From Gemmatimonadales bacterium (GTDB lineage: Bacteria > Gemmatimonadota > Gemmatimonadetes > Gemmatimonadales > GWC2-71-9): 32,461 bases of DNA. The translations under genes and the position numbers were made by a program. The stretch is taken from assembly GCA_025928955.1 (NCBI GenBank), contig JAICNA010000006.1, forward strand, positions 1 through 32,461, given 5' to 3'. Positions 19,251-27,936 of the stretch are shown in pieces; position 1 is the stretch's first letter; each line of letters opens with the position of its first letter. The notes below the pieces were generated by a model, which worked only from the letters and a program-made list of their open reading frames with translations, was not told where the DNA came from and did not search any database.

Positions 19251-20399
19251 ATGACGCTCGCCTCACCCGGAGCGGTGAAGACGTATCGGGACGAGTTTCC
19301 GATCTTCCGGCACTCGACGTACCTCAACAGCTGCTCCCTCGGCGCGCTCAGCGTGCGGGCACGGGCGCGGGTGAACGAGTGCCTCGATCTCTGGGAGAAC
19401 CGGGGCGCGCCTGCCTGGTACGAGATCTGGTGGGCGGCGCTCGCCGACCTCCGAACCCGCTACGGCCGGATCGTCGGGGCGGCCGGCGAGGAAATCGCTC
19501 TCCACCCGCACATCTCGGCTGCGCTGTCGGTCGTCGGCGAGTCGCTCGACTACGGCACCCGGCGAAAGGTCGTCGTCACCAGCCTCGACTTCCCGACGAT
19601 CGGCTATCAATGGATGGCCAAGCGCCAGGCCGGGGTCGAGGTCGTCGTCATCGAGAGTCCGGACGGCGTCCGCGTACCGCTCGAGCTGTTCGAGCGCGCG
19701 GTGGACGACCGCACGGCACTGGTGGCTACGAGCCACGTCTTCTTCACCAGCGGCGCCATCCAGGACGTGGCGGCGATCGCCGAGATGGCCCACCGCAAGG
19801 GGGCGCTCTGCCTGGTGGACGGCTACCAGGCCGCCGGCCAGCTGCCGGTGGATGTGAAGGCGCTAGGCGTCGACTTCTACTGTGGTGGGGGGCTCAAGTG
19901 GCTCCTCGGCGGGACGGGCGTCGCATTCCTCTACGCAGCGCCGGACGTGACGCCGAAGCTCTTCCCGCGAGTCACCGGATGGTTCGCCCATCGGGAGCAG
20001 TTCCGGTTCGACACGCGGAGCCTCGAGCTGCACGCCGATGCCCGGCGGCTCGAGCTCGGCACGCCGCCGATCATGCCGGTCTACGCGCAGCGCGGCGGGC
20101 TCGAGATTCTCGAGGAGCTCGGCAGCGAGGCCATCCGCCGGAGGACGGCGGAGCTGACGGAGGACCTGATCGAACTCGCCGAGGCGCATGGCCTCCGGCC
20201 GCGCGTCGCGCCGGTGGCAGCGGAACGCTCCGCGATCGTCATGCTGCCGAGCGACGATCCGCACCGCGACGTCGCGATGCTCGCCGCCGCCGGGATCGTG
20301 ACCGACGCCCGTCCGGGACACGTCCGCGTCTCCCCATACTTCTACAACGTGCCCGACGATCACCGGGCCCTCATCGAGCACCTGACGCGTGAACGATAA
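19251..20399 (+). CDS. kynU: PLP-dependent class V enzyme, probable kynureninase
   Basis: A 382-residue fold-type I PLP enzyme of the aminotransferase class V/kynureninase family. 'HVFFTSGAIQDVAAIAEMAH' and 'LVDGYQAAGQLPVDVKALGVDF' carry the cofactor Asp190. The Schiff-base lysine is in 'GGGLKWLLGGTGVAFLY' (Lys216), where kynureninases have a similar K-Y/W-L-N/G-G-G/T pattern. Kynureninase cleaves L-kynurenine to anthranilate and alanine, exactly the missing link between the TDO and the anthranilate-CoA ligase coded on the other strand. By sequence alone a cysteine desulfurase-like or isopenicillin-epimerase-like enzyme cannot be excluded, so the symbol is tentative. It is probably leaderless and is the first gene of the plus-strand operon. 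Confidence 0.75.
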   Translation: MTLASPGAVKTYRDEFPIFRHSTYLNSCSLGALSVRARARVNECLDLWENRGAPAWYEIWWAALADLRTRYGRIVGAAGEEIALHPHISAALSVVGESLDYGTRRKVVVTSLDFPTIGYQWMAKRQAGVEVVVIESPDGVRVPLELFERAVDDRTALVATSHVFFTSGAIQDVAAIAEMAHRKGALCLVDGYQAAGQLPVDVKALGVDFYCGGGLKWLLGGTGVAFLYAAPDVTPKLFPRVTGWFAHREQFRFDTRSLELHADARRLELGTPPIMPVYAQRGGLEILEELGSEAIRRRTAELTEDLIELAEAHGLRPRVAPVAAERSAIVMLPSDDPHRDVAMLAAAGIVTDARPGHVRVSPYFYNVPDDHRALIEHLTRER

Positions 20400-21213
20400 G
20401 AAGCGGCGCCCATCGGATCAGCAGCGCCGGCCAACGCAGGACGAGCAGCTGCTCGAGGGGCCGCAGCGCGAAGGGCCGGATCCGATCTTCCACTCGGATC
20501 CGTGGCTCGTGCTCCGGATCATGGGCGAGTTCGTGTGGGGCTTCGACAACCTGGCCGACGTGAGCGACGGCGTGTCGATCTTCGGCTCGGCGCGGACGCC
20601 GCCGCACGACCCGCATTACCAGCATGCGGTCACGACCGCGCGGCTCCTCGCGGAGGCGGGAATCCCGGTGATCACCGGCGGCGGGCCCGGCATCATGGAG
20701 GCGGCGAACCGTGGGGCCGAGGAGGGAGGCGGGCTCTCGATCGGCTGCAACATCGAGCTGCCGTTCGAGCAGGGCTCGAATCCGTACCTCGACCGGAGCC
20801 TCAATTTCAAGTTCTTCTTCGTCCGGAAGACGATGTTCATCAAGTACGCGACGGCGTTCGTCGTGTTTCCGGGCGGCTTCGGCACCTTCGACGAGCTCTT
20901 CGAGGCGCTCACGCTGATCCAGACCGGCAAGATCAAGCACTTCCCGGTGATCCTGTTCGGAAGCACCTACTGGGGCGGGATGGTGGAGTGGCTCACGCGC
21001 ACCGTCGCCGCGGAACGGAAGATCAGCGAGAACGACCTCAACCTCTTCCACGTGACCGACGATCCGGAAGAGGTGCTCGAGATCGTGAAGAGCACCCGGG
21101 AGACGAAGCCGGAGCTCCGCAAGCGCGAGGCGAAGGGCAAGGACCCGGCGGTGATCGGCGAGCAGCCGACGGTGCCGGATGCACGGCCGGCGCCGGCGAA
21201 GCGGCCCGAGTAG
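20389..21213 (+). CDS. LOG-family protein (TIGR00730 type; nucleotide 5'-monophosphate phosphoribohydrolase-like)
   Basis: A 274-residue Rossmann-like LOG protein. The hallmark motifs are 'ITGGGPGIMEAANRGAEEGGG' (about 96-115) and 'VFPGGFGTFDELFEALTLIQ' (PGGxGTxxE, residues 161-169). LOG proteins cleave cytokinin or other nucleoside monophosphates to base and ribose 5-phosphate; many were misnamed lysine decarboxylases. An N-terminal charged extension of about 55 residues and a Lys/Pro/Ala-rich C-terminal tail flank the domain. The GTG start at 20389 lies 11 bp inside the kynureninase-like gene, so translation is coupled. Any link to tryptophan breakdown is unproven. Confidence 0.9.
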   Translation: MNDKKRRPSDQQRRPTQDEQLLEGPQREGPDPIFHSDPWLVLRIMGEFVWGFDNLADVSDGVSIFGSARTPPHDPHYQHAVTTARLLAEAGIPVITGGGPGIMEAANRGAEEGGGLSIGCNIELPFEQGSNPYLDRSLNFKFFFVRKTMFIKYATAFVVFPGGFGTFDELFEALTLIQTGKIKHFPVILFGSTYWGGMVEWLTRTVAAERKISENDLNLFHVTDDPEEVLEIVKSTRETKPELRKREAKGKDPAVIGEQPTVPDARPAPAKRPE

Positions 21214-21270
21214 GAGTCGGAACGGGGAACGGGGCAGAGGGACCGGCAAAGGCATGCGAGAGGAAACGGG

Positions 21271-22442
<1,172 letters not shown>

Positions 22443-22446
<4 letters not shown>

Positions 22447-23963
22447 CCGCCCCTTCGACGGCAGCGATCGCGGTTCCCCCGACCCGCGCATACGCCTGGT
22501 ATGCGCTGGGCCTCCTCACGTTCATCAATCTCCTCAACTACCTCGATCGCAACGTCATCTTCGCGCTCTTCGAGCCGATCAAGGCCGATCTCGCGCTGAC
22601 CGACGCGCAGCTCGGCTGGCTCGGCTCGGCGTACGTGCTGGTCTTCTCGCTCGCGGCGCTGCCGTTCGGCGTGATGAGCGATCTCCGCTCGCGCCGTGCC
22701 GTGATCGCGTTCGGCGTGGCGTGCTGGAGCCTGTTCACGGTCCTGAGCGGGATGGTGGAGAGCTATGCGCAGCTCTTCATCTGCCGCGCCGCGGTCGGCA
22801 TCGGCGAGGCGGCGTTCGGCGCGGCGGCGGCCTCGCTCGTCGCCGACTACTACGCGAAGCGCGGCCGCTCGATGGCCATGGGCATCCTCGCGGCCGGGCT
22901 CGTGCTCGGCGGCGGGCTCGGCATCTGGCTCGGCGGGCAGCTCGGCGAAGCGTACGGGTGGCGCGTCGCCTTCATGGTCGTCGGGGCGCCGGGCTTCGTG
23001 TGCGCGATCCTGGCAGCGCGGCTCAGGGACCCCACGCGCCACCATCCGCCGATCGCGCTCCGGCCGTACGTCCGCGAGATGAAGGAGCAGGGCCTGTCGA
23101 TCTTCCGGCAGTTCTTCCCGACGATCATCGGCACCGTGCTGGGTGGCGCCGCGGCGGTGGTGCTCGACCGCCGCTTCGGCGCGACCAGCCGCATCGACGC
23201 GGCGGCGTTCTCGATCGTCGCGGGCCTCGGCTTCGCGCTCAACATCGCGCTCTGGGTGCGCCAGATCCGCGCGAACCGGATCGACGAGACGCCGTTCGGC
23301 GGACAGATGACCGGCGCGATCGAGGGAATGCTCGGCTCGGCGCGCGCCGTGCTGCGCACCCCGACGCTGGTGTACGTCTTCATCGGCGGAGCGCTCATCT
23401 CGTTCGGGATGAACGGGCTCGTCGGGTGGGCGCCGACTTTCGTCTCGCGCACGCTCGGCATGTCCACGGCCGCCGTGTCGGATCTCCTCGGCTGGCGGCT
23501 GCTCTTCTTCGGCGCGCTCGGAACGCTCGTCGGCGGGGGCCTCGCAGACTGGCTCCGGGCCCGCACCGAGGCCGCGCGTGTCATCACGGTCTCGGCGGGC
23601 ATGCTCATCGGCGGCGCGCTGTCCGTATGGCTGCTGCTGAGCCGGGACGTGGCGCTCTTCGCGCCGCTCTTCGCCGCGGCGGTCTTCTTTCTCACCTGGT
23701 ACAACGGGCCGATCGTCGCGTCCATCTTCGACGTCGTTCCCGCGCGCATCGGCGCGACGGTGGCCGGGACCTACTACCTCTTCATTCACCTGGTGGGTGA
23801 CGCGGTCGCGCTGCCGCTCATCGGCGCACTGTCCGATCGCTTCGGCATCGATCGCGCCGTGCTTCTCCTTCCCATGGTCTCGATGCTGGGCGGGGTGATC
23901 GTGCTCTTCGCGGTAAGGACGGTTCGGGGGGACATGGAACGGCTGGTGGCGGAATCGGCATGA
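22443..23963 (+). CDS. MFS transporter (spinster-like)
   Basis: A 506-residue major facilitator with twelve predicted helices. The first helix and loop '[19 protein letters not shown]' and the A-motif-like '[18 protein letters not shown]' place it in the spinster-like/aromatic-acid-transporter part of the superfamily. '[22 protein letters not shown]' is the typical fourth/fifth helix segment. The translation start is GTG at 22443, sharing GTGA with the upstream stop. Its substrate is unknown: position after the polyamine-type enzyme suggests a cationic substrate, while the wider cluster would allow tryptophan, kynurenine or anthranilate. It is the last gene of the plus-strand operon. Confidence 0.92.
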
Positions 23964-24313
23964 TGCAGCGGCGGGTTCAGACGCACGGCTGAGCTTCACG
24001 GAATCGCGAACCGCGAAACCACTGCGAAATCGCGGAAGAGTTCGGGTACGTGTGGGCAAACGGCGGGCACGAAAACACGAAACAACGAAAGGCTCAATCC
24101 AGTGGAGCAACGGAGCGCTATTCCACAGGATCCTTCCGCGGTTTTCGTTCATTTTCGTGGTTTCGCGATTCCACGTGAGCGTTGCATGCGAGTCGAAGCC
24201 CTGCAATGCAACGATCGCTGCGACGGCCCCGCCGTGACCCGCCCCACAGGGCACCGAGGGGGATGAGGTTAGATTACAGCGTCCGCCCAGAGTCTTCCGC
24301 TGCCGAGGTCGTC
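23964..24313. other. 350-bp gene-free stretch holding an inverted-repeat element
   Basis: No credible gene is seen here. The long antisense ORF (22305-24254) and short plus-strand ORFs lack codon bias and family motifs. The stretch contains the inverted-repeat element described separately, is locally richer in A/T than its surroundings (runs such as CGAAAACACGAAAC), and ends with a possible upstream region for the 77-aa gene. A TAGATT box near 24270 could be a -10 element, but no -35 matches it. Confidence 0.6.
23997..24175. repeat. MITE-like element with about 43-bp imperfect inverted repeats
   Basis: The left arm (23997-24039) begins CACGGAATCGCGAACC and ends CGCGGAAGA. The right arm (24132-24175), read on the opposite strand, begins CGTGGAATCGCGAAACC and ends CGCGGAAGG. 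The arms share the GGAATCGCGAA, CGAAA and CGCGGAAG blocks with a few mismatches and shifts. The roughly 90-bp centre has internal CGAAA-type direct repeats and a short GTGGA/TCCAC hairpin. No coding capacity and no clear target-site duplication are visible. It could be a non-autonomous element, a large intergenic hairpin or a relic of one. Confidence 0.55.
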
Positions 24314-24547
24314 ATGAGTCGCCATCCAGTTCATCAGCTCCACCTGCACCATCGGGGACGTGCCTTCCACTTCGTCGCGTATGACGGCGAGCCCGCGAAC
24401 GTTGCCCGCGGGAAGGATGCGGTGCCCGCGACCTGGTTCCTGATGGCGTCCGGGAAGCGCTGGGCCGTGATGGAAGTCGCCAATGCGCCCGAGGCGGAAC
24501 GCGACACCCAGTTCACGGAGTGGCTCGACCAGAACGTGTTCGCCTGA
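24314..24547 (+). CDS. Small hypothetical protein (77 aa)
   Basis: The start is set at the ATG at 24314 (MSRHPVHQLHLHHRGRAFHF), with a GAGGT ribosome-binding site eight bases upstream; the ORF-track start at 24182 runs through non-coding sequence. The protein is His-rich at the N-terminus, has a compact beta-rich look ('VPATWFLMASGKRWAVMEV') and ends 'TQFTEWLDQNVFA'. I recognise no family. A perfect 8-bp hairpin follows its stop, supporting a single-gene transcript. Confidence 0.6.
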   Translation: MSRHPVHQLHLHHRGRAFHFVAYDGEPANVARGKDAVPATWFLMASGKRWAVMEVANAPEAERDTQFTEWLDQNVFA

Positions 24548-24558
24548 ACCGCGTCACG

Positions 24559-24580
24559 GGGCCGGCAATCACGCCGGCCC
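24559..24580 (+). terminator. Hairpin after the 77-aa gene (terminator-like)
   Basis: GGGCCGGC and GCCGGCCC form a perfect 8-bp stem around the loop AATCAC, starting 11 bases after the stop codon. No T-run follows, so intrinsic termination would be imperfect; the hairpin could instead protect the 3' end. Confidence 0.5.
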
Positions 24581-24625
24581 TGCCGTACGATCCACACGCA
24601 GCACCCTTCTCCCACGTTCGACACT

Positions 24626-24643
24626 GCCCGCACCCTTGCGGGC
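24626..24643. other. Short hairpin in the leader of the DUF1330 gene
   Basis: GCCCGCA and TGCGGGC pair perfectly around a CCCT loop, 27 bases before the DUF1330 ATG. It could be a second terminator stem or a leader structure. Nothing else points to regulation. Confidence 0.3.
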
Positions 24644-24670
24644 GCCGCACCTCGCGCCGGGGGAATCCGC

Positions 24671-24976
24671 ATGCCCGCGTACATCGTGGTCCAGATCGAC
24701 GTGAAGGATCCGCACGCATACGAGGAGTACAAGGCCCTCGCACCGCCCTCGATCGAGGCCTACGGCGGCCGGTACATCGTGCGCGGCGGCGAGGTGGAAA
24801 CACTCGAGGGAAGCTGGAGCCCGACACGGCTCGTCATCCTCGAATTCCCCGACAGGGCGCGGGCGCGGGCGTGGTGGGAATCCACCGAGTACGACGCTGC
24901 AAAAGCGCTGCGACAGCGCGCGGCAGCGACCGAGATGATCCTGGTGGAGGGCCTCCCGGGAGAACGACGGCTCTGA
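24671..24976 (+). CDS. DUF1330 domain-containing protein
   Basis: A 101-residue protein that matches DUF1330 along its whole length: 'YIVVQIDVKDPHAYEEYKALA' at the start, then 'YGGRYIVRGGEVETLEG' and 'RLVILEFPDRARARAWWESTEY'. This is a ferredoxin-like dimeric alpha/beta-barrel fold of unknown activity. The ATG at 24671 has a GGGGGA motif upstream. It is followed after one base by the GTG of the DUF3052 gene, so the two form an operon with the membrane protein behind them. Confidence 0.93.
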   Translation: MPAYIVVQIDVKDPHAYEEYKALAPPSIEAYGGRYIVRGGEVETLEGSWSPTRLVILEFPDRARARAWWESTEYDAAKALRQRAAATEMILVEGLPGERRL

Positions 24977-24977
24977 C

Positions 24978-25403
24978 GTGGCCGGCTACAGCTCGACTCC
25001 GCTGGTCGCGAAGCTCGGGATCAAGCCCGATACGCGCGTCGCATTCCGGAATGCACCGGACGGCTTTCGCGCGATGCTCGAGCCCTGGCCGGAGGGTGCG
25101 ACCGTGGCCGGAGGGCGATCGAGCGCGCTCGACGTCATCGTGCTGTTCGTCGAGCGAGCCGCGGTGCTCGAGAAACAGTTCCAGCCGGCCGCGCGGGCGC
25201 TCGTTCCGGATGGCGCGCTCTGGGTGGCATGGCCGAAGAAAGCTTCGGGGGTGACAACCGACCTGACCGAAGATCGCGTACGCGCCATCGGGCTCGCGGC
25301 CGGGCTCGTCGACGTGAAGGTCTGCGCGATCGACGCCACCTGGTCAGGCCTCAAGTTCGTCGTGCGCCTCGCGGATCGCGCCGGGCGGACCCGTCCGCCA
25401 TGA
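24978..25403 (+). CDS. DUF3052 family protein
   Basis: A 141-residue protein starting with GTG (MAGYSSTPLVAKLGIKPDTRV), the typical DUF3052 opening. The central 'DVIVLFVERAAVLEKQF' and the segment 'GALWVAWPKKASGVTTDLTEDRVR' followed by 'GLVDVKVCAIDATWSGLKFV' are the conserved core. The family is widespread in actinobacteria and other soil bacteria; its function is unknown. It lies one base after the DUF1330 stop and overlaps the next start by four bases (ATGA). Confidence 0.9.
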   Translation: MAGYSSTPLVAKLGIKPDTRVAFRNAPDGFRAMLEPWPEGATVAGGRSSALDVIVLFVERAAVLEKQFQPAARALVPDGALWVAWPKKASGVTTDLTEDRVRAIGLAAGLVDVKVCAIDATWSGLKFVVRLADRAGRTRPP

Positions 25404-25795
25404 CGTCGCGGCCGATCCTTCTCGCCACCGCGTTCGCCTTCGGGCTCGCGGGGCTCGCGCTCCTCTTCGCCCCCGACGAAATGCTGCGGCTTCTCGGCGT
25501 CGCCGAGGCGCCGGACGGAATGAGCGCCTTCGCGCAGCTGCTCGGCGCCGCATGGATCGGTCTCGCCTACGGCAACTGGACAGCGCGCGGACTGGCGGTG
25601 GGGGGAATTCACGGGCGGGCGATCGTCATCGGCAACCTCATGCACTCGACGATCGGCGCCCTGGTGCTGGCGCGCGAGGCCATCGGCGGTGCGTCCGTCG
25701 TCTTGTGGCTCGTCGCAGCCGGTCTCGCGACGACGGCCGTCGCCTTCGGGTGGCTCATGCGGAACCCGCCGGTGGCAGCGCTCCCGCGGAGCTAG
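25400..25795 (+). CDS. Four-TM membrane protein, unknown function
   Basis: A 131-residue protein from the ATG at 25400; the ORF-track start at 25229 lies inside the DUF3052 gene. Four hydrophobic segments are visible (near residues 5-25, 43-62, 72-92 and 98-118), with Gly/Ala-rich helices such as 'LLGAAWIGLAYGNWTARGL'. No signature I can name. The start overlaps the DUF3052 stop. The stop overlaps head-on with the stop of the minus-strand HD gene: both TAG codons are read from the palindrome CTAG. Confidence 0.75.
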   Translation: MTSRPILLATAFAFGLAGLALLFAPDEMLRLLGVAEAPDGMSAFAQLLGAAWIGLAYGNWTARGLAVGGIHGRAIVIGNLMHSTIGALVLAREAIGGASVVLWLVAAGLATTAVAFGWLMRNPPVAALPRS

Positions 25796-26397
25796 TCCCG
25801 ACGCGGGTGCTCCGCGTCCTCCGCGCGCCGCGCCGTCTCCGCGTCGAGGCGCTCGCGAATCGCGACGAGGAGCGGGTCGTTCGCCGTATGGCCCCGGCCG
25901 TAGGCGAGGTTGAAGCGATAGTCGAAGCCGATCGGGTTTCTTCCCTGGGTGTGCTGCAGGATCGTCTCGAGCTTGTCGAGGCCCTTCGCGATGCGGGCTT
26001 CGGGCGAGGCGCCCAGCTCGTAGTCGTCCCAGAGCGCCAGGATATCGGCGCGGAGCGGGGCGGGAAGCGGCGCGAGGAGTTCGAGAAGGTCGGCGCGCTC
26101 CTCCGCCGACTTGCTGCCTTTCTGGTCGGGTGCCGGAATGTCGCCGCCGATGGCCTCGCCGAGATCGTGGATGAGGCAGATACGCAGCAGTCGGCCGAGA
26201 TCGACGGCCGGGTCCCGCCCATAGAGCACCATCGCCATCAGGCAGAGCCGCCAGGTGTGCTCGGCGACGCTTTCCTGCTCCCCCTCCGAGGTCCAGCCGC
26301 TCCGGCGCACGGTCTTGAGGCGCTCCGCGCTGCGCAGGAACGCGAGAATGCCGTCGAGGTCGGCCGCGTCCGCGCCCTGCGGCCTCTGCGCGCTCAT
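25792..26397 (-). CDS. HD-domain phosphohydrolase (YfbR/HDDC2-like)
   Basis: A 201-residue HD-fold metal-dependent phosphohydrolase. The metal ligands are visible as His47 ('ESVAEHTWRLCLMAM'), the His77-Asp78 pair ('CLIHDLGEAIGGDIPAP') and a later Asp in 'AKGLDKLETILQH'. The 'EHTWR' and 'HDLGEAxxGDI' pattern is that of YfbR/HDDC2-type 5'-deoxynucleotidases, which remove phosphate from (deoxy)nucleoside monophosphates. The ATG at 26397 overlaps the previous small gene by four bases. The C-terminus is Arg/Glu-rich. Confidence 0.92.
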   Translation of the reverse strand: MSAQRPQGADAADLDGILAFLRSAERLKTVRRSGWTSEGEQESVAEHTWRLCLMAMVLYGRDPAVDLGRLLRICLIHDLGEAIGGDIPAPDQKGSKSAEERADLLELLAPLPAPLRADILALWDDYELGASPEARIAKGLDKLETILQHTQGRNPIGFDYRFNLAYGRGHTANDPLLVAIRERLDAETARRAEDAEHPRRD

Positions 26398-26681
26398 CGC
26401 GGGTCGAAGCCGCCGAGCGCGAGAGTCCGCTCGTATTCCTGCCGGATGGCGACGGTGCCGATCTCGGAGCCGTCGTCGAGGATGATGCGGTCAGGAATGC
26501 CGTCGGAGTGATGGAGCATGGCCATCGCGAGCTGCATGGCCCTCGCGGCGCTCTCGCAGGCGATCTCGATGCTCTTGCCCTCTCGCGAGGCGATGAGCCG
26601 GGCGGGCGCTCGCATGTCGTGCGGCTCGGAGCCGTCGGCCTCGCGCCTTGCCTGATCGTGGCGGGGAAGTTGTTCGGTCAT
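26394..26681 (-). CDS. Small hypothetical protein (95 aa)
   Basis: No family recognised. The N-terminal 20 residues are charged. The rest looks like a compact alpha/beta domain ('SIEIACESAARAMQLAMAML', 'PDRIILDDGSEIGTVAIRQEYE'). The ATG at 26681 begins a short two-gene unit with the HD hydrolase, joined by ATGA. No cysteine, signal or membrane motif is present. Confidence 0.6.
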   Translation of the reverse strand: MTEQLPRHDQARREADGSEPHDMRAPARLIASREGKSIEIACESAARAMQLAMAMLHHSDGIPDRIILDDGSEIGTVAIRQEYERTLALGGFDPR

Positions 26682-26759
26682 GGATGGCTCCAGACTGGGA
26701 CGAACGCGAGATCCGCAGCTGCATAGCGGCTGATCGCTCCGCCATCGCGCGCCTTCCGC

Positions 26760-26787
26760 AAATAGAAACGCCCCCGTGCGGGGGCGT
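26760..26787 (-). terminator. Intrinsic terminator of the L,D-transpeptidase-like gene
   Basis: Read on the minus strand, ACGCCCCC and GGGGGCGT pair perfectly (8 bp) around a 4-base loop and are followed by TTTCTATTT. It lies 23 bases beyond the stop codon at 26811. This is the clearest rho-independent terminator in the window. Confidence 0.85.
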
Positions 26788-26810
26788 CCAGATGGGGCGC
26801 TGCGGCCGGT

Positions 26811-27515
26811 TCAGCGGCTCGCGAGGTGCGTCTCGAATTCAGGGGCCGCGGAGGGATGATAGGAGAAGACAACCGATCCATCCTTGATCATGTCGATGAT
26901 GCGCGCGGAAGCGGCGGGGCTCAGGGCAGGGCACCCCTGGCTCCGGCCCAGGCGGCCGAGCTGCGCGATGATCCCCTCGTTCACATAATCCGCGCCGTGG
27001 ACGACGATGGCCCGGTCGAACGCCAGGTCGTTGAGCCCCGCATCCAGGCCATGGAGCCGGAGCGACTTGCCATGCTTCCCGGTGTACGTCTTCCCCGTCA
27101 CGAACGTGCCCAGGCTCGACTGGTTGCTCCCGGCCCGGTTCGAGAAGGCGGTGGCCACATCCCCGCCCGTCCGATTTCCATGGGCCACCAGTTCCCGTTC
27201 GAGGACAGTCCCCTTCTCGGTATCCAGCACCCAGAGGCGACGCTCCCGGGAAGGGAGGCTGTAATCGATGACGGTGAGGAGGGGGCTGGACGAACGTCCC
27301 TCGGCGAGGACTCGCGCATGGGCCCGGAGCGCGAGATCGAGGACTTCGTTCCGGAGACCGGCCGCGGCGGCATTGGCTGCCAATGCGGCAGCCCCGACGT
27401 CGACCGAGTCGGTAACTACAGTAGTGACAGGCACATAGGCGTCCGCCGGTGCCGTCGGGATAGTCAGGAAGAGCGCGACCATTGCCGCGGCACATCGTAG
27501 AACGCGCTGGGTCAC
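26811..27515 (-). CDS. Secreted murein L,D-transpeptidase-like protein (YkuD_2 type)
   Basis: A 234-residue exported protein with a signal peptide at residues 1-26 (basic start, then AAAMVALFLTIPTAPADA). The catalytic region has 'GSNQSSLGTFVTGKTYTGKHGKSLRLHGLD', 'AIVVHGADYVNE' and 'GRLGRSQGCPALSP', with His and Cys in the HG...SxGCPA arrangement of L,D-transpeptidase-like cysteine enzymes. Such proteins are thought to act on peptidoglycan, but this subfamily is little characterised. The start is GTG at 27515 with AGGTAGG just upstream. A strong terminator follows the gene. Confidence 0.88.
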   Translation of the reverse strand: MTQRVLRCAAAMVALFLTIPTAPADAYVPVTTVVTDSVDVGAAALAANAAAAGLRNEVLDLALRAHARVLAEGRSSSPLLTVIDYSLPSRERRLWVLDTEKGTVLERELVAHGNRTGGDVATAFSNRAGSNQSSLGTFVTGKTYTGKHGKSLRLHGLDAGLNDLAFDRAIVVHGADYVNEGIIAQLGRLGRSQGCPALSPAASARIIDMIKDGSVVFSYHPSAAPEFETHLASR

Positions 27516-27619
27516 TACCTACCTCACAGGATCCGGGTACCGGAACAGGTTAACCAGAGGGTGCTTTTCAGAGCAAGCGGTGGGCCAGAATCCGGTGATC
27601 CGGGGCACGCCTCGAGCGC

Positions 27620-27922
27620 TCAGGCTCGCCCGCGGATCTTGGCGAACCACCACCTCAGGCCAACGAAGAGAAAGCGCCAGTCCTTGAAGAACTCCGGGGG
27701 CTTCCCCTCGAAGGCATGGCCCACGAACTGGAAAGCCCAGCCGACCACGAAAAGGGTCAGTGGAACGGGCCAGAACCCCTCGATGAAGATCGCCACGATG
27801 AAGAGCGGCACGGAGAGGGCAATCAACGGGATCCCGATGGTATGGCAGATCCGATTGACCGGGTGCTGGTGGCTCTCGGCGTAACGCGAGATCCATTCGC
27901 TCATGGGCCTGTTGCCGAGCAC
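27620..27922 (-). CDS. DUF962 (Mpo1-like) membrane protein
   Basis: A 100-residue protein with the DUF962 pattern: 'YAESHQHPVNRICHTIGIPLIALS', two hydrophobic segments, then 'VGWAFQFVGHAFEGKPPEFF'. The His residues in 'SHQHPVNRxxH' and 'GHAFEG' match those proposed to bind iron in yeast Mpo1, a dioxygenase that alpha-oxidises 2-hydroxy fatty acids. Bacterial homologues are uncharacterised. The GTG at 27922 follows GGGAGG by four bases; the ATG at 27904 (MSEWISRY) is an alternative. The ferritin-like gene ends 14 bp upstream. Confidence 0.9.
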   Translation of the reverse strand: MLGNRPMSEWISRYAESHQHPVNRICHTIGIPLIALSVPLFIVAIFIEGFWPVPLTLFVVGWAFQFVGHAFEGKPPEFFKDWRFLFVGLRWWFAKIRGRA

Positions 27923-27936
27923 GGGGCCTCCCAGGC

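Noticed and set aside
20389-21213. Annotation of the LOG protein as lysine decarboxylase
   Set aside because: The GGGPGIMEAAN and PGGFGTFDE motifs define LOG phosphoribohydrolases. The lysine decarboxylase label is a historical misannotation of this family.
24052-24237. Short plus-strand ORF inside the inverted-repeat region
   Set aside because: It has a hydrophobic patch (FSFIFVVSRFHVS), but that comes from the repeat arm. No ribosome-binding site and no codon bias, so it is treated as non-coding.
27605-27628. Near-palindrome GCCTCGAGCGCTCAGGC at the end of the DUF962 gene
   Set aside because: Short, overlaps coding sequence and lacks a T-run; palindromes of this size are expected by chance in such GC-rich DNA.
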